DNA of 62,972 nt from Macrophomina tecta (lineage: Eukaryota > Ascomycota > Dothideomycetes > Botryosphaeriales > Botryosphaeriaceae). The DNA lies in assembly GCA_024180945.1 (NCBI GenBank), contig JAKSGN010000011.1:1-62972 (forward strand). Reading direction: 5' to 3'. The position numbers and the translations under genes are program-made. The notes under the pieces were generated by a model. That model saw only the letters and a list, made by a program, of their open reading frames with translations, did no database searches and had not been told where the DNA came from. Below, one piece after another: positions 50,873-59,109 of the stretch (position 1 is its first letter; the number at the start of each line of letters is the position of its first letter).

Positions 50873-52415
50873 TATAACGGCGGCCTCTTCTACTAGGCTT
50901 TAGAGTCGCCTAGTAGGGTTAGATAGCGGTAAGATTTACCTTAGAAGATAAGAGAAGAGTAAAGAATTAGAATAATAAATAGTAATTATATAATAGATTA
51001 GTACGCGATACGCGTTAGACTTATTATCTCTAATAAGTCTATATTAGAATCTTAAGTTAACTATAAAGGTTAAAGTACTATCTAAGAAGTATATTTATAT
51101 ACTATAAGAAATATATAGTAATCTATAGATAGTAGTAGATAGTTAGTATTCTTAGTTATCTAAGTATTATAGAGAATAGTCGTAATTCTTCGTTATCTAG
51201 TAGACCCGGTAGTGTTATAAACGAGGGTCGGACGAAGGCGCGTAGGTCTTAATAAGGTTCTTATCGCCTAGCTTGGTTAAGCTTAAGGCTCCACGAGTTA
51301 AGAAGCTCTTAAAATAGGCTTAGAAGTCTTAGGGCGAGAAACAGGTGAATTGCTTGCTTAAGGAACTAATCTAGTAGGAAAAAATAAAGAGACTTATATA
51401 CATAGCTAGCCGGAACTCGGATAGAGACTTATTCGGCTACGAACGTAGATCTTAATCTTAACTTATTTAAAAGCGGGGTTAGAATACGCTTCTATTAGTC
51501 CGCGGACCTCTAGATCATCGTATTTATAATTAGGATTTGTAATTAAATCCTAAGTCCGTGTTTTAGCTCCGAGGTCCTAATCCGAACGTCTCGTTTAGTC
51601 TCAGGCGTCTCTCCAGGTAGTCCGGACGTGTTGCTAAATAGTTCTTAAACGAATAATACTAACACTAGTGTTCCTTAGTAAAAGTTGCTTAGTAACCAGG
51701 CTAGTTTCTTGTCCGAAAATCTTATTCTATTCCGAGGGGTTGGTCTCCAGGTGGGTACAGGGTGCTTAGGGGGGTAGGCCCGGCTCGGGCCCTCGGGCCT
51801 GCCTGCCAGGCTAGGTACGGCCTGGCACGGGCTCTATTTCTTGGTTTATCCAGTTTTCGGCTATAAAGTTCGTGGATTCGGCCTAAACCTAAAAAGGCTA
51901 GGCTATAGACTTTCAGTAAAGACTATTCCGGATAATTTAGCTTATTTAGATTCTTAGTCAGGGGTCTTGTTCCTTAGTAATCCTAGGGCAGAGTGTTATT
52001 TATAACAGGTAGGTTCTATATAACTTAGGCGCTAAGGCCTATTTTCTAAAACCTAACTTCTACTCTAATAAGCGAATAATATATTTAATATTCTCTTATT
52101 TGTTTCTTATATCTAAAGTTAGTTTTTTAGATTTATACTCTTTTTCTATAAGTATCTTTTCTCTATGGGAACTCGGTTCTACTATTCTTCTAGATAGTCG
52201 CTATACTACGCGAGCGTTATTTTCGTATAGGCCTCTATTACTACCTAGCTTAGGGCTATATGCACCGTCTTTTCTTAAGGCTAGGTTTCCCGTACGGGCA
52301 TTCCGGCCGTGCGGCTTTACTATTTATAAGAGTTCTTAGTTTCTACGGTACCTTTTTTCGTACGGGCTTTCTATTTATAGGATTATAAAGCCCTTGTCCT
52401 CTAGGGTTCGTAATA
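50873..52415 (-). repeat. 5' LTR of element B, split by a copia-like LTR
   Basis: The LTR lies at 50873-51212 and 52013-52415, 743 bp in total, matching the 3' LTR of B. It is interrupted by the insert at 51213-52007, with GGTAG duplicated on both sides. Confidence 0.9.
51213..52007. mobile_element. Copia-like solo LTR, un-mutated, GGTAG duplication
   Basis: This 795-bp insert begins TGTTATAAAC and ends TTTATAACA, giving TG...CA ends with a 9-bp inverted terminal repeat (TGTTATAAA/TTTATAACA). It is flanked by GGTAG at 51208-51212 and 52008-52012. It has no coding content. It retains CpA, TpG and a GC-rich patch (about 51775-51835), in contrast with the surroundings, so it arrived after most RIP. 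A 5-bp duplication and these ends fit a solo LTR, probably copia-type. A non-autonomous DNA element is less likely. The family assignment is tentative. Confidence 0.75.
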
Positions 52416-53895
52416 TTTAGTTAAGTATAGCTTAGTCTTATTACTACTCCGTATTCCCTACTTCGCTAGATTTAGGTATATTATTGTAGAGTTTATTTAT
52501 ATCGCTATCGACTAGCTCGTCGTCGTAGAGAAAGTCCTTAATTAGATCGCTAATTTCTAGTACTTTTTTATTACGCGTAGCTAGGTTTAGCTACCTCGGC
52601 TCGGAGGAATACTATCTAGTAGCTTATTTATCGCTTTAATAGGTTATATAGTTATTATTATAGTAGGTGGTCTAGCTTATAGCCGTATAGTTAACTTTTT
52701 TATTTAGAATAGATATAAAGCGAGGTTCCTCTTCTCCTTAAGTAGCGACGGCGGTAGTTTTACTAGTTTTATTTTATTATAGATAGCGATACCGGGGGTT
52801 CTACTTATCTTTATAGTAGATATAGAGTTTTTTATTAAAGTAGTCTATTTCTTACTTTATCTACTAGCGTTAGGGTTATCTTTCGCGCTTATTATCTTTA
52901 TCACTTTATTAGGCGATATTTAACTCTATAGCGTTATCTTCTTTTTACGTATAGAGTAGCTATAAAAGATATAAGGTATTAGCCCTATAGTTCTCTTTAT
53001 ATTTTTCTAATTAGCGCTCGAAGAGGCGGTTATTATATTTAATAGCTAGCTTAATAAGCTCGTCTAGGGTCTTAGAATTATCTTATATTATAAGTTAGTC
53101 TTTAACCCTTTTCTTAAGTCCTCGGTAGTAGTAGTCTATAAGGGCGCGGTTAGACTAATTATCTAGATATACGGCGGTCTTTTAGAACTCTATAGTATAG
53201 TCTACTACTAAAGTCTTCTAGTAGATATTTATAATAGCTTATTAGACCTTATTAACTTTATTAAGGTCTTTAAAGCTCTACTTAATCTAAGTTATAAAGT
53301 ACTTATAGCTACTAAAGATCTTCTTAGTATTCTTTTTACGTACCTCTAGTTCTTTCTTTATTTAGTCTCTAAGGTAGGGCTTAAACTACTATATCGTAGT
53401 ATCGCAGAGGTAAGTAGTAGCGAATATTATCTTTTTATTGTCTATAGAAAAGTCTCTAGAGTTAAAGAAGAAGTATAGATTAAATTAGAAGAGAAAGATT
53501 TAGAGCTTCTTTTAATTACCGTAGAATAGATCTAGTTTAGCCGTTTTTATACTTCTATTAGGGGGTTAAGTCGCTATAGATATCGGGGCGTATACTAGTA
53601 CTAAAGTATAGATAGCTAGAAGAACTTAGTTATAAAGTTTATCTATTTATTAGTAAAGCTAGGTATTCTCGTTAGTTTACTTTTAAAGTTATTTACGAAG
53701 TTCGCCGATCTAGCCTTATATATCTTAGATAATCTAAAAGAGGTCGGCTATAGTTAGCTATAAAAGACTATTATTATTTATATCTATGTCGTTTATTATA
53801 TTACTTAGTTAGCATTAAGTATCGGGTAATATTATTTTATTATTAAGTATTTTTCTTCTTAGAACTACCTTCTCTTATAAGAATAGTAGTTAAAG
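52416..53895 (-). pseudogene. gag pseudogene of element A (distal part)
   Basis: Element A resumes after element B. The minus strand carries the remaining gag-pol linker, a former zinc-knuckle area (about 52790-52860), the gag core (about 53560-52980) and the polar N-terminal region (about 53870-53600). The end, TAACTACTATTCTTATAAG read on the minus strand, is the conserved segment beside the 5' LTR. It is RIP-mutated. The proximal linker piece is at 35659-36081. Confidence 0.7.
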
Positions 53896-54604
53896 TATAA
53901 CGATAGCCTTTTCTACTAGGCTTTAGAGTTATCTAGTAGGATTAGATAGTGGTAAGGTTTACCTTAAAAAATAAGAGAAGAATAAAGAATTAAAACGATA
54001 GATAGTAATTACGTAATAGATTAGTATATAGTACGCGTTAGGCTTATTACCTCTAATAAGTCTATATTAGAATCTTAAATTAACTATAAAGATTAAAGTA
54101 CTATCTAATAAGTATACTTATATACTATAGAAAAGTTATAATAATCTAAATTAATCTAGCTAGATTAAAGTAGCTAGATCGATAGTATTAAATTAGGCAT
54201 TTTAGATTACTATAATCTAAGTAGATTCTATATAACTTAGATACTAAGGCCTATTTTTCGAAACCTAACTTCTACTTTAATAAGCGAATAATATATTTAA
54301 TATTCTTTTACTCGTTTCTCGTATCTAAAGTTAGTTTTTTAGATTTATATTCTTTCTCTATAGGCGTCGTTTTTCTACGAAAACTTAGTCCCGCTATTCT
54401 TCTAGATAGTTACTATACTACGTAAGCGCTATTTCTATACGGGCTTCTATTACTACCTAGCTTAGGGCCGTACGCGCTATCTTTTCTTAATGCTATTTTT
54501 CCTATATAGGCGTTCCGGCCGTACGGCTCTACTATCTATAAGGGTTTTTAGCCTCTATAATATCTTTTTTCGTGCGGGCCTCCTACCCGTAGGGTTATAA
54601 AGCC
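53896..54604 (-). repeat. 5' LTR of element A, distal end missing
   Basis: The inverted LTR begins TATAACGATAGCC and stops at GGGTTATAAAGCC, about 25-30 bp before its expected end. It is joined without a gap to a 47-bp TLH repeat at 54605. Confidence 0.86.
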
Positions 54605-54745
54605 TAAACTAAAAGGAGTAAATTAACCGTTATAAGGGTTAATTTAGATTCTAAACTAAAAGAAGTAAATCGACCGTTATAAGAGTTAATTTAGGTTCTA
54701 AACTAAAAGAAGTAAATCGACTATTATAAGAGTTAATTTAGATTC
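54605..54745. repeat. Three tandem 47-bp TLH repeats (RIP-mutated)
   Basis: Units start at 54605, 54652 and 54699, all with the TAAACTAAAAG form of the start and the GTTATAAG or ATTATAAG centre. The inverted repeat is partly destroyed by mutation. Confidence 0.9.
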
Positions 54746-56743
54746 TATATAAAATTAAGGTTTAGAGTTAGAGTTACGAGTATAGTTAATTAAGTATAAT
54801 CGATTTAGAAAAAAGATATTAGATTCGCGTTAAATTAAGATATATTATAGAGCGTAATTAGGTGATAAGAATTTTTACGTATAATATACCTACCCGATCG
54901 CGTATTCGAGCGTAATTTAGCAGTTAGGGTAAGTTAGAGTAAAATTAATAGAGTAAGAGTGGCCTAAGCGCGATAGTAGTTAAAGAGTGCGCATTCGCTA
55001 AATAGATACGTAGTATACGAATATATAGTAGACGCTAAGTTAAAAAGTTAAAAGTAAGAATTAAAGTAGTTAGTTTAATAGTAAAAGATAGTTTCCCGTA
55101 TTAACGTAGCGAAAGAATAAGTAGATAGTAGCGAAATAATAAGTATATAGTAAGTATAAGTTAATATAGCTAAAATAGCGAAGTATTTTTATTATTTAAA
55201 AGAATTTAGAGTCATTATATATAAGAAGTACCGGTACACGGTATAGCTAAATTAGATAATAGAGTATTTATAGAATAGATATTACGATATTAGCGAAAAG
55301 AACGCAAAGATAATTATAAAGAAGATTATAGTATTTACTAGATTAATTAGGTTTCCCGGAGAATTTTAGGCACCTATAGATATTAATAGACTAACTCTAG
55401 AGTTATCGTTATATTAAAACGGGTTAATATACGAGTTATAGTCCGACGGGTACCGGTATATTTACCGAGATAGAATAATAATAAAGAAGTATTAGCGTAT
55501 CGAGTATTAGTAGTCGGCCGAGAGCCGAAAGGGCGGGTTAAATAAGAGTAAAGACGAGCGGGTTAAGAGGTGGTTTTAAAAAGTAATAAGACGAGTATAT
55601 TATTAGTAATTTTTTACGAGTTAATATAAATTATAGTATTTCGAGGTATAGTAACCAGCAGAGAAAGAGAATAGAATACGTAAAGACGATAATAATAGTA
55701 GTAACGATAGTAGTAGACATATATAAATACGAGCGTAGTAGTAGATATAGACCCGGTTTAAGTAGGCTAAGAAGAAGATAGCCGCCGTCGTTTAGAACGC
55801 TAAAAGAAATTAAGCGAACCCGTAATTAGAGTAAATATAGTAGTAAAAGTATTTAGCTAGTAAGAACCGCAAGAATTTATTATAATATATCGTTAAGCCG
55901 GGCAGCGAGAAGAATAAAAAGAAGAATAGATAATAGAAGCCTACTAATAAAAAAAAACGATCTAAATAAGCTAATCGAGACGGCCGTATAGTAGGCGATA
56001 AAGAATATTACCTATATTAGTTAGAAAAGCATAGCGAAGCGAGTAGGCATATTAATACGAATATAGGCGATTAGAATAAAAAAGTATTAGGCCTAATATT
56101 AGCCGTTATAGCCGTATATAGACGAGAAACTAATTAAGAACTATACTTAGTCGTAGAAATAGATATTAATATTTTTTATATAAATATAGTAGTAGTATAA
56201 TTAGAATAGCCTAGCGTATAAATTTATCTATAGTTAGTTTAAAGTATTTATTAAATTAGTCAAAGAGGTAGAGCGGGAGATAGAAGAAGATAAAAATAAA
56301 AAAGAAAGTAATAAAAAAAATAAAAATAATAAGAAAGTAAAAGAGAAAGAAAAAAAAATAATAAAAAAAAAGTAAGATAAATAAAAAAAATAAAGAAAAG
56401 TAGTAAAAATTAACTCTAATTTAATAAGTATATTTAGATTTTTATATTAAGTTATTAAATTAACGATTCGTCGAGCGCGAGTATAAGAGTATATTAGTAT
56501 ATACTACCGCCGTATTAGAAGTTAACCCGACGAATAATAGTTAAAGAGGCCTAGAGATATATAAATTAATTTTATTAGTGTTAATTAAGGTAGCGTATTT
56601 TATAGTTATTTAAAAGATATTCGAGGTAGTAATGCTAATAAAGAAAAATAAGTATTTTAGCGCGAGCGCGAGGCCGTATAATTTTAAAGATAGTAGATAC
56701 GAAAGCAGAAAAAGTAGTAGAAGCGGCAAGAGTAGTAAACGCC
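54746..56743 (+). pseudogene. TLH copy B: RIP-dead, truncated after the first ORF
   Basis: This begins with the same leader as copy C; the former ATG lies at 55145, again exactly 399 bp from the leader start. It continues through OrsD fingers, acidic stretch and conserved helical block, and ends at the GGCGCCC equivalent of about 59080-59083 in copy C. There it is fused directly to an un-mutated 47-bp array. The telomere-like tract is at 54759-54776 (with G to A changes). Differences from C are CpA/TpG to TpA plus some further C to T and G to A. The recombinase and helicase parts are absent. Confidence 0.87.
54759..54776 (+). repeat. Interstitial telomere-like tract in TLH copy B leader
   Basis: This reads GGTTTAGAGTTAGAGTTA, a mutated form of the tract in copies A, C and D at the same leader position. 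Confidence 0.8.
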
Positions 56744-57072
56744 CAAACCGAAAGGAGTGAATCGACCGTTATAAGGGTCGATTCAGGTCCCAAACCGAAA
56801 GGAGTGAATCGACCGTTATAAGGGTCGATTCAGGTCCCAAACCGAAAGGAGTGAATCGACCGTTATAAGGGTCGATTCAGGTCCCAAACCGAAAGGAGTG
56901 AATCGACCGTTATAAGGGTCGATTCAGGTCCCAAACCGAAAGGAGTGAATCGACCGTTATAAGGGTCGATTCAGGTCCCAAACCGAAAGGAGTGAATCGA
57001 CCGTTATAAGGGTCGATTCAGGTCCCAAACCGAAAGGAGTGAATCGACCGGTATAAGGGTCGATTCAGGTCC
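56744..57072. repeat. Seven tandem 47-bp TLH repeats, un-mutated
   Basis: There are seven exact 47-bp periods starting at 56744, 56791, 56838, 56885, 56932, 56979 and 57026. They are identical except for one T to G in the spacer of the last unit. Each holds perfect arms TGAATCGACC and GGTCGATTCA around the spacer GTTATAAG. Tandem and spacer-less, so not a CRISPR. The abrupt end of RIP mutation coincides with the start of this array. Confidence 0.97.
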
Positions 57073-57471
57073 CATACAAAATTAAGGTTTAGGGTTAGGG
57101 TTACGAGTACGGTCGATTGAGTACGGTCGATTCAGAAAAAAGATGTCGGATTCGCGTTAAATTAAGATATGTTGCAGAGCGCGGTTAGGCGATAAGAATT
57201 TTTGCGTATGACATGCCCGCCCGATCGCGTGTTCGAGCGTAATTTGGCAGTTGGGGTAAGTTAGGGTAAGGTTGATGGGGTAAGAGCGGCCCGAGCGCGG
57301 TAGTGGTTAAAGAGCGCGCATTCGCCGGGTAGGCACGCAGCGCGCGAACGTGCAGCAGGCGCCGAGTCAGAGAGTTAAGAGCAAGGGTTAAAGTAGTTAG
57401 TTCGATAGCAAAGGGTGGTTTCCCGCATCAACGCAGCGAAAGAATAAGCAGATAGCAGCGAAATAACGAGC
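57073..57471 (+). promoter_or_regulatory. 5' leader/promoter region of TLH copy C
   Basis: This 399-bp non-coding leader has the same length in copies A, B, C and D. It begins CATACAAAATTAAGG, then carries the telomere-like tract (57086-57103) and two 14-bp tandem segments (GTACGGTCGATTGA, GTACGGTCGATTCA; about 57108-57135) whose cores match the right arm of the 47-bp repeat. I see no clear TATA box. The promoter is presumably here. Confidence 0.6.
57086..57103 (+). repeat. Interstitial telomere-like tract in TLH copy C leader
   Basis: GGTTTAGGGTTAGGGTTA is about three TTAGGG units in right-hand telomere orientation, immediately inside the TLH unit. Confidence 0.9.
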
Positions 57472-59109
57472 ATGCAGCAAGCGCAAGTCAACATGGCCGA
57501 AACAGCGGAGTATTTTCATCATTTAGGGTTAGGAGAATTTGGAGTCGTCGTGTGCAAGGAGTGCCGGCACGCGGTGTGGCCGGATCAGGTGGCAGGGCAT
57601 TTGCAGGGCAGACATCACGGCATCAGCGGAAAGAACGCAGAGGCGATCGCGGAGGAGGTCGTGGCGTTTGCCGGATTAATCAGGTCCCCCGGAGAATTTC
57701 AGGCGCCCGCAGGCATCGACAGGCCGATCCCGGAGTTGCCGTTGCATCAGGACGGGTTAATGTGCGAGTTACAGCCCGACGGGTGCCGGTATATTTGCCG
57801 GGACAGAATGACGATGAAGAAGCATTGGCGCATCGAGCATCAGTGGTCGGCCGGCAGCCGAAAGGGCGGGTCGGGCAAGAGCAAGGGCGAGCGGGTCGAG
57901 AGGCGGTTTCAGGAAGCAGTGAGGCGGGTGCATTGTCAGCGATTTTTCACGAGCCGGCACGGATCGCAGTATTTCGAGGTGCAGCAACCGGCAGAGGAAG
58001 AGAATGGAACGCGCGAAGACGGCAACGGCGGCAGCAACGATAGTAGCAGGGACACGTGGACGCGGGCGTGGCAGCAGATGCAGGCCCGGTTCGAGCAGGC
58101 CGAGAAGGAGGCAGCCGCCGTCGTTCAGGACGCCGAGAGGGATCAGGCGAACCCGTGGTTGGAGCGGACGCAGTGGCAGAAGTATTTGGCCGGCAAGAAC
58201 CGCGAGGATTTGTCGCGGTGCATCGTCAAGCCGGGCGGCGAGGAGGACGAAAAGAAGAACAGACGATGGAAGCCCGCCGATAAGGAAAAAGACGATCCGA
58301 ACGAGCCGATCGAGACGGCCGTGTGGCAGGCGATGGAGGACGTTGCCCGCATTAGTCAGGAGAGCGTGGCGAAGCGGGCGGGCGTGTCGATGCGGATGCA
58401 GGCGATCAGGACGGAGAAGCATCAGACCCGATATCAGCCGTTGCAGCCGTATATGGACGAGGAATCGATCAAGGACCGTGCCCGGTCGTGGGAGCAGGTG
58501 TTGATGTTTTTTATGCGGACGCAGCGGCAGCACGATTGGGACAGCCCGGCGTACAAATTCACCCGCAGTCAGTTCGAAGCATTCGTCAGATTGGTCGAAG
58601 AGGCAGAGCGGGAGGTAGAAGGAGGCGAAGATGGGGAAGAAAGTAACAAAGAAAACGAAGATAACGAGGAAGCAGAAGAGGAGGGAGAAGGGGAAGGCGA
58701 CGAGGAAGAAAGCGAGACAAACGAGAAGGACGAAGAGAAGTGGCAAAAATTAACCCCGATTCAACGGGCATGTTTAGATTTTTGCATCGAGTTGTTGAAT
58801 CAACGATTCGTCGAGCGCGAGTACGAGAGTGCGTTGGTATGCGCCGCCGCCGTGTTAGGAGTCGACCCGACGGACAACAGTTGGAGAGGCCCGGAGACAT
58901 ACGGGTCGATTTTATCGGCGTTGATCAAGGTGGCGCATTTCATGGTCATTCAGAAGGCATTCGAGGTAGCAACGCCGGCGGAGGAGAACGAGCATTTTAG
59001 CGCGAGCGCGAGGCCGTGTGATTTCGAAGATAGTGGATACGAAAGCGGGGAAGCAGTAGAAGCGGCGAGAGCAGCAGGCGCCCCGGCAGGAGCGGGTTGC
59101 AGTGGGTGA
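57472..59109 (+). CDS. TLH copy C, ORF1: OrsD-type zinc-finger protein
   Basis: 545 residues. An N-terminal finger with C28, C31, H43 and H48/H49 (VCKECRHAVW...HLQGRHH) and a second with C98, C105, H118 and H123, followed by CQRFF (155-159) and GSQYFEV, fit the OrsD family (PF12013), usually linked in fungi to helicase-like proteins. A long charged, probably coiled region leads to a very acidic stretch (about 376-423) and a conserved helical block (about 425-500) also present in TLH F. The ATG at 57472 follows the conserved 399-bp leader. M8 is an alternative. The frame closes at 59109, overlapping the ORF2 frame (open from 59034) by about 75 bp. In TLH F the two parts share one frame, so this is probably the N-terminal part of one protein joined by an intron or frame change. 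The role may be DNA binding; no function is proven. Confidence 0.85.
   Translation: MQQAQVNMAETAEYFHHLGLGEFGVVVCKECRHAVWPDQVAGHLQGRHHGISGKNAEAIAEEVVAFAGLIRSPGEFQAPAGIDRPIPELPLHQDGLMCELQPDGCRYICRDRMTMKKHWRIEHQWSAGSRKGGSGKSKGERVERRFQEAVRRVHCQRFFTSRHGSQYFEVQQPAEEENGTREDGNGGSNDSSRDTWTRAWQQMQARFEQAEKEAAAVVQDAERDQANPWLERTQWQKYLAGKNREDLSRCIVKPGGEEDEKKNRRWKPADKEKDDPNEPIETAVWQAMEDVARISQESVAKRAGVSMRMQAIRTEKHQTRYQPLQPYMDEESIKDRARSWEQVLMFFMRTQRQHDWDSPAYKFTRSQFEAFVRLVEEAEREVEGGEDGEESNKENEDNEEAEEEGEGEGDEEESETNEKDEEKWQKLTPIQRACLDFCIELLNQRFVEREYESALVCAAAVLGVDPTDNSWRGPETYGSILSALIKVAHFMVIQKAFEVATPAEENEHFSASARPCDFEDSGYESGEAVEAARAAGAPAGAGCSG

Larger units (their letters stand above)
36082..52415 (-). mobile_element. 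Element B: minus-strand chimeric chromovirus hosting element C
   Basis: Its LTRs at 36082-36824 (743 bp) and 50873-52415 (743 bp once the copia-like insert and one GGTAG copy are removed) are flanked by TTTAG on both sides (36077-36081 and 52416-52420), so it inserted as a unit into element A. Its interior is split by full-length element C (37930-46301). It has an internal deletion of about 1 kb at about 46911, joining integrase to RNase H, and a reverse-transcriptase segment (about 47335-48060) from another gypsy lineage. Confidence 0.87.
29338..54604 (-). mobile_element. Element A: minus-strand chromovirus carrying nested insertions
   Basis: The element is discontinuous: 29338-34865, then 35654-36081 (after a solo LTR), then 52416-54604 (after element B). 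On the plus strand it reads 3' LTR, antisense gene, pol, gag, 5' LTR. The TCTAG duplication brackets the solo LTR and the TTTAG duplication brackets element B, so both gaps close exactly. It inserted into TLH copy A. Its 5' LTR is cut short at 54604 by the next 47-bp TLH array. It belongs to a gypsy-1 subfamily that differs from C, D and E in the protease-to-gag region. Confidence 0.85.

Noticed and set aside
797..56743. CpG-methylation decay as the cause of the AT-rich sequence
   Set aside because: CpG dinucleotides remain frequent while CpA and TpG are nearly gone. Direct comparison of TLH A and B with C shows CpA/TpG to TpA, the RIP pattern, although some CpG sites in copy B are also changed.
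56744..57072. CRISPR-like array
   Set aside because: The units are directly tandem at 47 bp with no variable spacers, and the sequence is fungal.
57086..57103. A true chromosome end
   Set aside because: Only about three TTAGGG units are present and coding sequence continues beyond. The same tract recurs in every TLH leader, so the window does not reach a telomere.
57769..58746. 325-codon minus-strand frame opposite the OrsD ORF
   Set aside because: It is antisense to a well-supported conserved gene, rich in Leu, Arg and Pro from complementing GC-rich codons, and destroyed in the RIP copies without any trace of its own conservation.
59034..59109. Programmed -1 ribosomal frameshift joining ORF1 and ORF2
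   Set aside because: I looked for an X XXY YYZ slippery heptamer in the overlap and found none convincing. An intron or an old indel remains as likely.
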